From Oxalobacteraceae bacterium OTU3CINTB1 (lineage in GTDB: Bacteria > Pseudomonadota > Gammaproteobacteria > Burkholderiales > Burkholderiaceae_D): a stretch of 64,000 nucleotides of DNA. Below, in pieces: positions 18,512 through 27,619 of the stretch. The notes beneath the pieces are model-generated. The model was not told the DNA's origin. It did not search any database and saw only the letters and a list, made by a program, of their open reading frames with translations. The stretch covers positions 4,464,001-4,528,000 of the forward strand of contig CP099652.1 in assembly GCA_024123955.1 (NCBI GenBank), read 5' to 3'. Both the position numbers and the translations under genes were made by a program. The stretch's first letter is position 1, and each line of letters begins with the position of its first letter.

Positions 18512-19414
18512 TCAGGGTAGCTGCCGGTCGAACGCCTCCTCCAGCATATCCAGAAACACCCGGGTCTTGGCCGGCATCAAGCGCCGGCCCGGGAACACCG
18601 CCCACCCCGTCACCTCGGGGAACGACCATTCCGGCAACACCCGCACCAACGTCCCCGCTTTCAAAAACGGCGCCGCGATCGCCTCGGTCGAGACGCCGAT
18701 GCCCACCCCGTTGCTGACCATGCGCACGATCATCTCCGGCGAGTTGCCCAGCAACCTGACCGGCAGCTCGCGCTCCCAGCGCACCTTGGCGCGCAACAGC
18801 GTCCACCGGATCAGGCCGTTGGCCATCGGCGGCAAACTCAATAAATCGTGTTTGAATAAATCGTCCGGATGCTCGGGCAGCCCGCGCACGCTGGTGTAGC
18901 GCGGCGAGGCATACAGCGCCAGCGAACTGAAGGTGATGCGCCGCGCGGCCAGCGAGGCATCGTCCGGCAGATTGCCCATGCGGATCGCCAAGTCGAAATT
19001 CTCGGCCACCAGGTCCACCCGGCGCGGCGACAAGTCGAGCTCCAGCGAGATGGCCGGATAGCGGTGCATGAATTGCGCCAGCATTTCGCTGACGCCGACG
19101 TTGGCGAAATCCGCCGGCATCGATACCCGCAGCAAGCCGCTCGGCGCGCCTTGACGGTGCTGCGCCAGCGCACCGGCCGCCTCGGTCTCGTCGGCCACCT
19201 TGCGCGCGTGCTCCAGCAGGCTGGCGCCGAACTCGGTCAGCACCAGCTTGCGCGTGGTGCGCTGAAGCAGGCGCTCGCCCAGATGGGCCTCCAGCAGCGA
19301 AATCCGGCGTGACACCGTCGACTTCGGCAACTGCACCCGCTCGGCCGCCAGGCTGAAGCTGCCGCATTCGACGATGCGGGCGAATAACAACAGGTCGCCA
19401 GGATCTATTTCCAC
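18512..19414 (-). CDS. LysR family transcriptional regulator
   Basis: 300 residues with a LysR helix-turn-helix (GSFSLAAERVQLPKSTVSRRISLLEAHLGERLLQRTTRKLVLTE) and effector domain. The pattern of the AaeR/DmlR-like subgroup is visible (PSGLLRVSMPADFAN, GRLMPAKTRVFLDML at the end). It is divergent from azoR with 141 bases between, and a 21-base dyad at 19439-19459 lies in that gap, so it most likely controls azoR and itself. Confidence 0.93.
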   Translation of the reverse strand: MEIDPGDLLLFARIVECGSFSLAAERVQLPKSTVSRRISLLEAHLGERLLQRTTRKLVLTEFGASLLEHARKVADETEAAGALAQHRQGAPSGLLRVSMPADFANVGVSEMLAQFMHRYPAISLELDLSPRRVDLVAENFDLAIRMGNLPDDASLAARRITFSSLALYASPRYTSVRGLPEHPDDLFKHDLLSLPPMANGLIRWTLLRAKVRWERELPVRLLGNSPEMIVRMVSNGVGIGVSTEAIAAPFLKAGTLVRVLPEWSFPEVTGWAVFPGRRLMPAKTRVFLDMLEEAFDRQLP

Positions 19415-19438
19415 ACTATGCTCCTCGATTGTTCCATC

Positions 19439-19459
19439 AATGGATTAATGTTATCCATT
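19439..19459. promoter_or_regulatory. Dyad operator between the LysR gene and azoR
   Basis: Perfect seven-base arms AATGGAT and ATCCATT with a seven-base spacer, 24 bases upstream of the LysR start and about 100 bases before azoR. Size and place fit a LysR-type binding site. Confidence 0.55.
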
Positions 19460-19555
19460 TTAACGGCTTCCGCATCGGTTTTGAAACGATTAAAGTAACT
19501 CCATCGCAGCAAACAAACCAACAACCACGCAACAACAACATTCAGGAGCAACACC

Positions 19556-20155
19556 ATGAACATCTTGCAAATCAACTCCAGCGCCCGCAGCACCGGTTCC
19601 GAATCGACCCGCATGGCCGACAGCATCGTCGCCAAACTGCAAGCCGGCAATCCCGGCGCGACGGTGGTGCGTCGCGATCTGGCGGCCAACCCGCATCCGG
19701 TGCTGGACGAGCCGACCTTGCAAGCGCTGTTCACCCCGGCCGACCAACGCAGCGCCGAGCAAACCGCCCGCGTGGCCCTGGACGACGCCCTGATCGCCCA
19801 GGTGCAAGCGGCCGACGCCATCGTCATCGGTTCGCCGATGTACAACTTCGGCGTGACCGTGCAGCTGAAATCGTGGTTCGACGCGATCGCCCGTGCCGGC
19901 GTGACGTTCAAGTATGGTCCGACCGGCCCGGTCGGCCTGCTGACCGGCAAAAAAGTCTACGTCGCCGTGGCGCGTGGCGGCCTGCACAAGGATGGTCCGA
20001 ACGATGTCCAGCTGGCGCACCTGAAGACTTTCCTGGGCTTTGTCGGCCTGACCGACGTCCAGTTCTTCTTCGCCGAAGGCATGGGCATGGGCCCGGACGC
20101 GGTCGCCAAGGCGCAAGCCCTGGCCGATGCCGACATCGATTCGGTACTGGTATAA
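19556..20155 (+). CDS. azoR: FMN-dependent NADH-azoreductase
   Basis: 199 residues, usual length. Flavodoxin-like fold with [11 protein letters not shown] at the N-terminus, [17 protein letters not shown] for FMN binding, and [20 protein letters not shown]. It reduces quinones and azo compounds with NADH. An AGGAGCAAC ribosome-binding site precedes the ATG. The divergent LysR gene is its probable regulator and the pirin gene follows 46 bases downstream, a frequent neighbourhood for quinone/electrophile detoxification. Confidence 0.95.
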   Translation: MNILQINSSARSTGSESTRMADSIVAKLQAGNPGATVVRRDLAANPHPVLDEPTLQALFTPADQRSAEQTARVALDDALIAQVQAADAIVIGSPMYNFGVTVQLKSWFDAIARAGVTFKYGPTGPVGLLTGKKVYVAVARGGLHKDGPNDVQLAHLKTFLGFVGLTDVQFFFAEGMGMGPDAVAKAQALADADIDSVLV

Positions 20156-20201
20156 ATTCATCGATCGCGCCGGGTGGCGCGGTCCGTAAAGGAGAGAGTC
20201 A

Positions 20202-21095
20202 ATGAGCAAGGTATTTAACAACGTTGCAAGCGATCGCGTACAACAAGAACGCACCGTGGAACGCCTCATCACCGGCCAAGCCGTGTCCGACGGCGCCGGC
20301 GTCAAGATCAACCGCGTCTTGACCCAGCCCCTGCAGCGCCGCCTCGACCCGTTCCTGATGCTGGACAACTTCGGCAGCGACCAGGCCAGCGACTACCTGG
20401 CCGGCTTCCCGAGCCACCCGCATCGCGGCTTCGAAACCGTCACCTACATGCTCGAAGGCCGGATGCGCCACAAGGACAGCAGCGGCAACGAAGGGCTGCT
20501 GACCAACGGCGGCGTGCAATGGATGACCGCCGGCCGTGGCGTGATCCACTCGGAAATGCCGGAGCAGGAAGAAGGCATGATGTCGGGATTCCAGCTGTGG
20601 CTGAACCTGCCCGCCAAGGACAAGATGCGCGATCCGTGGTATCGCGACTTCAACGGCAACGAAGTACCCGTCTTCACCACGGCAAATGGCGCGAAAGTGA
20701 AAGTGATTGCCGGTAGCAGCCATGGCGTCGATGGCGCCGTGCAGCGCGAAGTGACCGAGCCGATCTATATTGACGTCGATCTGCCGGCCGGCGCCTCGTT
20801 CAGCCAGGCGCTGCCGCAAGGCCACAACGCCTTCATCTTCGCGTATCGCGGTTCGGTGCGCGTGGGCGACAAGGATGTAGCGTCGGGCAAAATGGCAATC
20901 CTGGCCAACACGGTGGGCGCCGACGGCGTGAACATCCATGCGACCGACGCCAGCCGCTTTATTCTGGTGGCGGGCAAGCCGTTGAACGAGCCGATCGCGC
21001 AATACGGCCCGTTCGTGATGAACACGCAGGCCGAAGTCTTCGCCGCCGTCGAGGACTTCCGCGCCGGGAAACTGGGTGAGGAAGCCCACGTCTAA
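20202..21095 (+). CDS. Pirin family protein
   Basis: 297 residues with two cupin barrels. The pirin metal-site region is visible: SHPHRGFETVTYMLEGRMRHKDSSGNEGLL and AGRGVIHSEMP. Bacterial pirins include quercetin dioxygenases and redox regulators. It follows azoR on the same strand with its own GGAGAG ribosome-binding site, so it belongs to the LysR-azoR-pirin cluster. Confidence 0.94.
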   Translation: MSKVFNNVASDRVQQERTVERLITGQAVSDGAGVKINRVLTQPLQRRLDPFLMLDNFGSDQASDYLAGFPSHPHRGFETVTYMLEGRMRHKDSSGNEGLLTNGGVQWMTAGRGVIHSEMPEQEEGMMSGFQLWLNLPAKDKMRDPWYRDFNGNEVPVFTTANGAKVKVIAGSSHGVDGAVQREVTEPIYIDVDLPAGASFSQALPQGHNAFIFAYRGSVRVGDKDVASGKMAILANTVGADGVNIHATDASRFILVAGKPLNEPIAQYGPFVMNTQAEVFAAVEDFRAGKLGEEAHV

Positions 21096-21170
21096 ACCGT
21101 TACAACCGCCGCCGGGCATGCGTTGCCCGGGGCGGCCTCCTCCCGTCTGCGGCTGGGTTAAAATGCTGCC

Positions 21171-21635
21171 ATGATGCCCACTATTCTTAAATGGTTACGC
21201 TATCTCAGCCACGTCCTCGGCTTCGAGACGGCCGATTCCTTCCCGCCCGGCCACCCGTACGAACGCACGCGCTGGAACGGCGCCTATTTCGACATCGCCT
21301 CCGACGTCAAACCCGACCAGATCGAGAGCCGTCTGTGCGACGCCATCAGCAACACGCCGCTGGTGTTCGGTTACATCACCAATCCCACGCCGCGCATGCA
21401 GCGCACCCTGCTGGCGATGCTGGAAGAGCGCATGCGCAACAACCGCGGCCGCGCCAGCGAACTGGCCGCGCTGCTGGTCAACGCTTACGACAGCCCGCAC
21501 ATCACCGAAATCATTCCCGGTCTGCGCGCGGCTATCGCCGGCACGCGTCAGGACGACATGGGCGAGCGCGCCCGCAGCGTCATGGCTTTCCTCGGCTCGA
21601 CCCAATCGCCGTTCGACGTGATCGAGATGAACTAG
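21171..21635 (+). CDS. Conserved hypothetical protein
   Basis: 154 residues, mostly helical and charged, with no signal peptide or membrane segment. I do not recognise the family. Visible features: WNGAYFDIASDV near residue 40 and a helical core MQRTLLAMLEERMRNNRGRASELAALLV. Its last four bases overlap the end of the convergent acyltransferase gene. Good codon use and a conserved-looking sequence support it as a real gene. Confidence 0.7.
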   Translation: MMPTILKWLRYLSHVLGFETADSFPPGHPYERTRWNGAYFDIASDVKPDQIESRLCDAISNTPLVFGYITNPTPRMQRTLLAMLEERMRNNRGRASELAALLVNAYDSPHITEIIPGLRAAIAGTRQDDMGERARSVMAFLGSTQSPFDVIEMN

Positions 21636-22801
21636 GCGGCGACCGCTTCCGTGGCCGCCTTCGGCCTGGCGAAATTGCCCGGGACGTAGCGGTCGCGCAA
21701 TTTCATGAACGGTGTCTCCACCAGCAGGAACAGCAGCCAGCCGACCAGGATGCTGGCCAGGCTCATGATGGCGATCGCCTGCCACGTGTCCGGCCCCCAG
21801 CCGTAACCGCGCAAGGGCACGCGCAGCAGCACGCACAGTTGCTTGTGCGTCAGGTAAATCGCGTACGACCAGAGCGCGATGCTGGCCGCGCCCGGCACGC
21901 GCCAACGCTGCAGCAGCGATCCGGGACTGAGCGCCGCGATCAACAACAAGGTGAAGCCCACGCCCAGCATGGGATAGCCAATCACCGTCATCATGTGGCC
22001 GTAGTGATCCTCCAGCAACATCGACCAGGTCAGCGCCAGCACGCCTGCCCCTGCGGCCAGCGCCCAGTTGCCGCGCGACGTGATGACCTTCCAGGCGCCG
22101 CCGTGGTAGTTTTTTACCAGCGCCAGCGCCACGCCGAACACCAGCTCATCGAAGCGGCACCAAGAGGCGTAATAGATATTGGTGTAGTAATAGAGGCCGC
22201 CGAGGCCAGCTTCCTCGTTCCATAAATAACCGCGCACCACCATGCCGGCCAGCAGGGTGCCTATCACCGCCACCCAAGCCCACAGCAAGGACTTGCGGCA
22301 AGCCGCTATCAACAACGCCACCGCCGGCAACAGCACGTAGAACTGCTCCTCGACGCACAGCGACCATGCGTGCGAAAAGGCCGTGCCCGGCGTCAGCTGG
22401 ATATTTTGCGTGAAGGTGATGAACTTCCACAGCGGCGGCAGCACGCTCTCCCCGCGCCAATACGGCCACAAGGCATACAGCGCCAGCACAAAGTAGAAAT
22501 TCGGCAGCGTGCGCAGGAAGCGGCGCGCGTAAAAACGCGGCAACGAAAACCGCTCCGGCCCGGTCTGCTGGCGCCGTATCCCCGACAGGATCTGGTTGCC
22601 GATCAAATAGCCGCTCAGCGCGAAGAACAGGTCGACGCCGGCCCAGCCGATCTCGCTCATCCAGCCGAAGGTCGGCCGGAAGCTGACGAAGATCATGTAG
22701 TGATTCATGAACACCAGAACGATCGCAAGCGCGCGCAAGGTATCGAGGCCGGCGTTGCGGCCGTGGTCGCGGGCAGTAAGCTGAAGATTCATGCCCCGCA
22801 T
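21632..22801 (-). CDS. Acyltransferase 3 family membrane protein
   Basis: 389 residues with about ten membrane helices. The acyltransferase-3 signature is near the N-terminus (LDTLRALAIVLVFMNHY), followed by WAGVDLFFALSGYLIG, HAWSLCVEEQFYVLLP in the middle. Such proteins O-acylate (usually O-acetylate) cell-surface sugars. The ATG at 22792 (three codons in) has a better spaced GGGG sequence upstream and may be the true start. No polysaccharide operon is adjacent. Confidence 0.92.
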   Translation of the reverse strand: MRGMNLQLTARDHGRNAGLDTLRALAIVLVFMNHYMIFVSFRPTFGWMSEIGWAGVDLFFALSGYLIGNQILSGIRRQQTGPERFSLPRFYARRFLRTLPNFYFVLALYALWPYWRGESVLPPLWKFITFTQNIQLTPGTAFSHAWSLCVEEQFYVLLPAVALLIAACRKSLLWAWVAVIGTLLAGMVVRGYLWNEEAGLGGLYYYTNIYYASWCRFDELVFGVALALVKNYHGGAWKVITSRGNWALAAGAGVLALTWSMLLEDHYGHMMTVIGYPMLGVGFTLLLIAALSPGSLLQRWRVPGAASIALWSYAIYLTHKQLCVLLRVPLRGYGWGPDTWQAIAIMSLASILVGWLLFLLVETPFMKLRDRYVPGNFARPKAATEAVAA

Positions 22802-22829
22802 CTTACAGCGCCGCGCCGTTTTCCCAAAG

Positions 22830-23120
22830 TCACGGCGAGATCACCATGACCAGCGTCTGATTGTCCAAGGTCAGCACGGCGGTGCAGTCCTCCGCGATCG
22901 CGTAATTCTGGCTGTGCGTCGAATAATAATTGGTCGCGCCCTGGCAAATGCAGTCGATCGCCGCGCTGATGCGGGTGCTGATGGTGTAAGCCGGCAGCAC
23001 CAAATCGGGCGCGGTGACGAACTTGAGCACCACGTCCTGGCCGGTATTATTCAGGAAAACCGTCTTGGACGGCTTGACGGTCTTCAGCGTCGGTAATTCG
23101 GTAAAGTGAATGGTCGGCAC
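22830..23120 (-). CDS. Small hypothetical protein coupled to the DUF1906 gene
   Basis: 96 residues from a GTG that overlaps the TAG stop of the DUF1906 gene by one base, so translation is coupled. Composition is beta-rich with many Thr/Val, no signal peptide and no membrane helix; two Cys sit close together (IDCICQG). I recognise no family. Its tight coupling suggests it works with the DUF1906 protein. Confidence 0.65.
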   Translation of the reverse strand: MPTIHFTELPTLKTVKPSKTVFLNNTGQDVVLKFVTAPDLVLPAYTISTRISAAIDCICQGATNYYSTHSQNYAIAEDCTAVLTLDNQTLVMVISP

Positions 23121-23764
23121 TACAGCACCCTGAATAAACCGGTTGGCAAGCCGTCGTTGCTACGGGCCAGATCGACATGGATTTTCTTGCCGTCGTCGAC
23201 AGGCAAGACGCTCGAAGAAAGTTGCCTGAGGTTATAGCCAGCGTAGCCGGCACCGCCATCTGCCGCCGTCCCCTCCGATGGCGAAAGCCAGCTCAACGAC
23301 GCCAAGCCGCTGGCAACGATGGCTTCGCAACTGGCGGCGGACCCATAAATGCCGATCTGATAATGCGGCTCGCCCGGCCGCGCGGCGTTGAACGCTTGAT
23401 TGACGCCTTCGAAGTAGCGGGTGATCGGACCGGCGATATCCTCGGCCGTGGGATGACAGTCGACCTCGAAGTAGATGGCCGAGCCCGACGGCTGCGTAAT
23501 GGCCGATTGCGCCATCAGATACGCGGCGGCGCCGTCCGCCAAACCCTGCGCGCGGCTGAACGAATGCAAATGCGCGCCGATCGTTTCCCAAACCACACCG
23601 ATTTGGATGCCAGCGTCGGTCAGCGCCCTGGCCTCGGCCAGCGACAAGTTCTTGCCGGCGTGGTGACTGTAATAGCGAATCGCAAAATCGATTCCTTGTT
23701 GCTTAATTGGTATCGCATGCTGGGTCAGCTCGAACGGGGCTTTGACGCCGGTTAAAACAACCAT
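23120..23764 (-). CDS. DUF1906 glycoside hydrolase-like protein
   Basis: 214 residues covering one DUF1906 (Rv2525c-like, glycoside-hydrolase-like TIM-barrel) domain: GIDFAIRYYSHHAGKNLSLAEARALTDAGIQIGVVWET at the start and IYFEVDCHPTAEDIAGPITRYFEGV in the middle, which carries the acidic residues of the family (Glu-Val-Asp). Unlike Rv2525c no export signal is seen, so it would be cytoplasmic or leave by another route. A strong GGAGGT site precedes the ATG. First gene of a minus-strand pair with the 96-residue protein, divergent from the STAND gene. Confidence 0.85.
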   Translation of the reverse strand: MVVLTGVKAPFELTQHAIPIKQQGIDFAIRYYSHHAGKNLSLAEARALTDAGIQIGVVWETIGAHLHSFSRAQGLADGAAAYLMAQSAITQPSGSAIYFEVDCHPTAEDIAGPITRYFEGVNQAFNAARPGEPHYQIGIYGSAASCEAIVASGLASLSWLSPSEGTAADGGAGYAGYNLRQLSSSVLPVDDGKKIHVDLARSNDGLPTGLFRVL

Positions 23765-23798
23765 GGGACCTCCGTGGGGTGCAAGATGATGTCTGAAT

Positions 23799-24176
23799 TC
23801 ATAGACTTTGAGCCGGTTCGGCGATGTCGATGCGTACTTGGTAACCGTCGTCCGGCACCCGGATACGCAACGGATTTTGCTGCCCTTCGACCTCGTAATA
23901 ATCGCTCAGCCGGTTGCGCAAACGCGCCAACTGGACCGCGGCGGCCAGATCCATTCCAAGACCGGACCCGGACGTTGAGCGCCCACCGGCCGGCATCGCC
24001 CCATCGCCGCCTTGATACTTTTGGTTACCAAGATCACGGACCAGATGGTCCAGAAGCGCGCAGCAGCGCTGCGACGCGGCAAAGGTGCGACTGACCGCGA
24101 TGCGGCGCAGCTCGGCGCGCACCTCGTTCGGATGGGGAACGGCCGCGGCGCCGGCGTACCGACTGCGCGAAGACAC
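23799..24176 (-). CDS. Stand-alone HTH-like domain protein (N-terminal regulator module)
   Basis: 125 residues from a GTG. The region EVRAELRRIAVSRTFAASQR and the end RLRNRLSDYYEVEGQQNPLRIRVPDDGYQ strongly resemble the short DNA-binding-like domain found at the N-terminus of large adenylate-cyclase/TolB/TPR proteins (consensus ending LRxRLxxYYxxEGxxDPVRIxLPKGxY). Here it stands alone, and its middle is shortened and Gly/Ser-rich. It is divergent from the STAND gene across a 170-base promoter region and could be its partner regulator. Possibly a decaying remnant. Confidence 0.6.
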   Translation of the reverse strand: MSSRSRYAGAAAVPHPNEVRAELRRIAVSRTFAASQRCCALLDHLVRDLGNQKYQGGDGAMPAGGRSTSGSGLGMDLAAAVQLARLRNRLSDYYEVEGQQNPLRIRVPDDGYQVRIDIAEPAQSL

Positions 24177-24234
24177 AACAGTGAGAGCAGAATGTTTAAT
24201 AGTTTCCCCAGCCTAATGTTAATATTCACTAAAG

Positions 24235-24257
24235 GTACAGATTTGAAGCAACTGTAC
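24235..24257. promoter_or_regulatory. Operator-like inverted repeat over the STAND-gene promoter
   Basis: Arms GTACAG and CTGTAC with 11 bases between. It covers the -35 box of the promoter at 24243-24271. Confidence 0.5.
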
Positions 24258-24271
24258 TGATTAGCTATATA
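24243..24271 (+). promoter_or_regulatory. Putative sigma-70 promoter of the STAND gene
   Basis: -35 TTGAAG (24243-24248), 17-base spacer, -10 TATATA (24266-24271), leaving a leader of about 70 bases before the GTG start at 24347. Confidence 0.55.
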
Positions 24272-24346
24272 AATGGCCTTCTGGAAACCTTCGGATCGCT
24301 AACCCGTTGATTTAAAAGTTTTTATTTTTGGGCGAAGAAGGTTAGT

Positions 24347-27300
24347 GTGAACCGTAAAAGCTTCCGTTTTGGTCAGTGGCGCGTCGATCCGGCCACCAAC
24401 ACGCTCAGTTTTGGCGTGCTTAGCCGGCAGCTGGAACCACGCGCCATGGATGTTTTGTTACATTTCTGCAAGCACCCGCACGACGTCGTCTCGGCCGACG
24501 CGCTGCTGGACGCCTGCTGGGGCGACACCCCGGCGAGCGACAACGCGGTCCACAAAATCATTACGCAGCTGCGCCGCGCGCTCGACGACTCGGCCGCCGA
24601 GCCGCGCTACATTGAAACTATTCGTAAGCGTGGTTACCGCCTGCTGGCCGAGCTCAGCTACGACGACGACGTCAGCAACGGCAGCTGGACGCACGCCTCC
24701 CCGTTCCGAGGTCTGGAAGCTTTCGAGGAACAACACGCGGCCATTTTCTTCGGCCGCAAGCTCAGCGTCGATCAATTGGTGCAGGTGGTAGTGGCTCAGG
24801 TTCAGGCCGCTTGCTCGATGGTGCTGGTACTCGGACCGTCGGGCGCCGGCAAGACTTCCTTGGTCCAGGCCGGGTTGATTCCCGCGCTGAAGGCCGGTGC
24901 CGCACCGGCGGAGTCGGGGCTGGCAATCAGCGACCATGTGCAGCTCGATTGCGCCGACATGGGACAGTCGGGGCTGCTGGAAACGCTCGCCAGCGTGCTG
25001 CTCGACGCCGAAATCGACGACCGACTGCTGTTTGAAAACACCAGCGCCGCCACCCTCGCGCAATACATGGCGCAGGATTTGCCGGGGTTGATCGAACAGT
25101 TGCAAAAAAGGTTAGCAACGATCCGGCTGGCGGTGTTCATCGACCGTTTCGAGGCCATTTTCCGCCTGCCACACATTAGTGAGCAGGAGCGTGCCGTCTT
25201 CATCAACGTGCTGGATCAACTGGCGCGCTCCGGTTGCGTGCTGTTGGTTTTGGCCTGCCGCAACGATTTCTATCCGCATTTGACGGCCTACCCCGCCCTG
25301 ATGAGCATGAAACTGCGCGGCGGCCACTTCGATCTGACGCCACCAGGCAGCGCCGACATCGCGCAAATCATCCGCCATCCTGCCCAGGTGGCGCAGTTGC
25401 GCTATACGGTTGACGGCCACGGCGAGAGCCTGGACGAACTGCTGATCAACGCCGCCAAGGCCGGGCCGGATACACTTCCGCTATTGCAATACTGTCTACA
25501 GGAGCTGTATCGCCAGCGCAGTGCCGATGGGGAGTTGAGTCACAAGGCTTACCACGACATGGGCGGTTTGGAAGGCGCTATCGGTGCGCGCGCCGAGCAA
25601 GTGATCTCAGAATTAGCCGAATCGCAGATCGCCGCCCTGCCCCAACTCTTGTCGCGGTTGGTGCTCGTGGCCGAGGACGAATCGACTGTCACATCCCGCC
25701 GTGTGCCGTGGTCGGCACTAAGCGGCGATGACGAAACCAAGCTGGTGCAAGCCTTGGTTGATGCGCACCTCTTCGTCAGCGACCTGCACGGCGGAGCTCC
25801 CGCCTTCGGTATCGCCCACGAGGCCCTGCTGCGCCGCTGGCCGCGCGTGGTCGCCTGGATCGACGAGCACCGTCAGGCGTTACAAACGCGTAGCCGTATC
25901 AGCGCGCAGGCCAAGCGCTGGCAGGATAGCGGCCGCACACGCGATATGTTGCTGCCATCGGGCACTCAAGCAAATCAAGCGCGCCAGTTATTAAAGACAA
26001 CGGGGTTCAGCTTCACGCAACAAGAGCAGGATTTCGTCCGTGCCTCGCTAATGGGTGTGCGCCGTAGCGAACGGCTACGGCTGGGCATCATGATCACAAT
26101 GACAACTCTAGCAGCGCTGGCAGGTAGCCTTGGCCTCGCCGCACGCTCGGCTCAGACACAAGCGGAGGCGCATCGGACCGAGGCCGAAGGGTTAATGGGC
26201 TACATGCTAGGGGAATTCGTCGAAAAATTGCGGCCACTGGGGAAACTGGATCTGCTCGACAGCGTAAGCACTCGCGCCTTGAAATACCTATCTAATCCGG
26301 CTCGCGGTGACGAGAATGAAACCGCCTTAGCACAACGTGCGAGGTCGCTGCAGCTAATATCCGAGGTCCGCATCGCCCGTGCCGACCCGGCGGGGGCCAG
26401 TGCTGCGCTGCTTGCTGGACGCAGTCTACTCGAACGGCAATTGAAAAATCAGCCTGCCAATCTAGCATTGCGCAAGAGTGCCGGTGAAAATGCTTTTTGG
26501 CTCGGTCAGATTCACCTCGACAAAAAAGAATGGCTACAGGCGGAAAGCTACTTTAAGGAGTATCGCGATCACAGCGACCAATTGGCAATGGCTGCGCCAG
26601 CCGATATTGATAGCTGGATCGAACAATCGTTCGCCCATAACAGCCTAGGTACCGTAGCCTTACGGCAAGGCGACGTCATCAATGCGGCTAGAGAGTTTGA
26701 GCTTTCGGTGCAATTGAAGAGCCGCGCCCATGGGCAAAAGCCGCAGGACAAACAAATCACTGCCGACTTAGCTGATAGTTTGTCTTGGCTAGCTAGTGCG
26801 AATATGCAACAGGGTCGCTTGGCTGATGCGGAGGCAATGTATGCCCGAGGCTTAAAGCTGCTACAAGAACTGCACCGAGCCTATCCCGACGACATAGTCT
26901 GGATTAATGAACTTGCGGCTGCTTGGTCTCATCAATCTGACCTGAAGCAAGCCAGAGGTCAATTGGTCGGCGCCTACGATGACGCCCGGCAGGCGCATGC
27001 GTTACGCATGAAAATTGTCGAAAAGGATCGAAGTAATCGTACATGGCAACGCAACTTGTACATTGCTGAATTGCGTATGTTCGATACAGATACCAAGCTT
27101 CGCAGTCCCGCATTAGCACTATCCCGGCTTGAACAATTACATGGCAATGTGGCCGAGCTCAGCAGTCTTGAGCCCAAACACTTAAACCTTCAGACGCTCA
27201 TCGCAAAGATTCAATACCGCAAAGCCGTTGTATTTTTCCAGCAGCGGAAGGCAGATAATGCCTCAATTGTGTTGCAGCCGACGCTTAAAAAACTACTTGA

Positions 27301-27619
27301 GTTGCATACAGCATCCCCGTCGGACCGACTGATATTAATTACACTTACAGATGCGCTATTGCTCAACGCCGATCTTGCCCACTTGCGCGCGGATGGGGAT
27401 GCTCTGAGTCACTGCGATACGGTAAGAACTCTGCTCCATCCACTGGTGGGCACCACTACCGACTTCCTTTTGCTAGCTCCGTGGGTCAAAGCCCACGCTT
27501 GCCTTAATCAGAGCGTGCGCGTGGAACGCACGATGAAGCAATTGGAAGCGATGCAATACCGCGACGCCGCGTACCTGCAATATTTGTCTACCCACCCACC
27601 AAAGAAAGCGACCTCATGA
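24347..27619 (+). CDS. Winged-helix / nSTAND1-type NTPase / TPR signalling protein
   Basis: 1090 residues from a GTG after GAAGAAGG. Residues 5-103 form an OmpR/PhoB-type winged helix (ends YIETIRKRGYRLLAEL). A STAND NTPase of the nSTAND1 kind follows: SPFRGLEAFEEQHAAIFFGR, Walker A GPSGAGKT (163-170), Walker B-like AVFIDRFEAIF, and a helical region with FGIAHEALLRRWPR. A membrane helix lies near 580-600 (LRLGIMITMTTLAALAGSLGLAA); the rest is helical repeats of TPR type. Thus a membrane-anchored regulator with sensing repeats outside the NTPase part. The C-terminal half is AT-richer than the first. The next gene overlaps by four bases. Confidence 0.88.
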   Translation: MNRKSFRFGQWRVDPATNTLSFGVLSRQLEPRAMDVLLHFCKHPHDVVSADALLDACWGDTPASDNAVHKIITQLRRALDDSAAEPRYIETIRKRGYRLLAELSYDDDVSNGSWTHASPFRGLEAFEEQHAAIFFGRKLSVDQLVQVVVAQVQAACSMVLVLGPSGAGKTSLVQAGLIPALKAGAAPAESGLAISDHVQLDCADMGQSGLLETLASVLLDAEIDDRLLFENTSAATLAQYMAQDLPGLIEQLQKRLATIRLAVFIDRFEAIFRLPHISEQERAVFINVLDQLARSGCVLLVLACRNDFYPHLTAYPALMSMKLRGGHFDLTPPGSADIAQIIRHPAQVAQLRYTVDGHGESLDELLINAAKAGPDTLPLLQYCLQELYRQRSADGELSHKAYHDMGGLEGAIGARAEQVISELAESQIAALPQLLSRLVLVAEDESTVTSRRVPWSALSGDDETKLVQALVDAHLFVSDLHGGAPAFGIAHEALLRRWPRVVAWIDEHRQALQTRSRISAQAKRWQDSGRTRDMLLPSGTQANQARQLLKTTGFSFTQQEQDFVRASLMGVRRSERLRLGIMITMTTLAALAGSLGLAARSAQTQAEAHRTEAEGLMGYMLGEFVEKLRPLGKLDLLDSVSTRALKYLSNPARGDENETALAQRARSLQLISEVRIARADPAGASAALLAGRSLLERQLKNQPANLALRKSAGENAFWLGQIHLDKKEWLQAESYFKEYRDHSDQLAMAAPADIDSWIEQSFAHNSLGTVALRQGDVINAAREFELSVQLKSRAHGQKPQDKQITADLADSLSWLASANMQQGRLADAEAMYARGLKLLQELHRAYPDDIVWINELAAAWSHQSDLKQARGQLVGAYDDARQAHALRMKIVEKDRSNRTWQRNLYIAELRMFDTDTKLRSPALALSRLEQLHGNVAELSSLEPKHLNLQTLIAKIQYRKAVVFFQQRKADNASIVLQPTLKKLLELHTASPSDRLILITLTDALLLNADLAHLRADGDALSHCDTVRTLLHPLVGTTTDFLLLAPWVKAHACLNQSVRVERTMKQLEAMQYRDAAYLQYLSTHPPKKATS

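Noticed and set aside
23906..24229. Alternative minus-strand frame with a hydrophobic start over the HTH-like gene
   Set aside because: The chosen frame carries a recognisable conserved C-terminal motif; this one does not.
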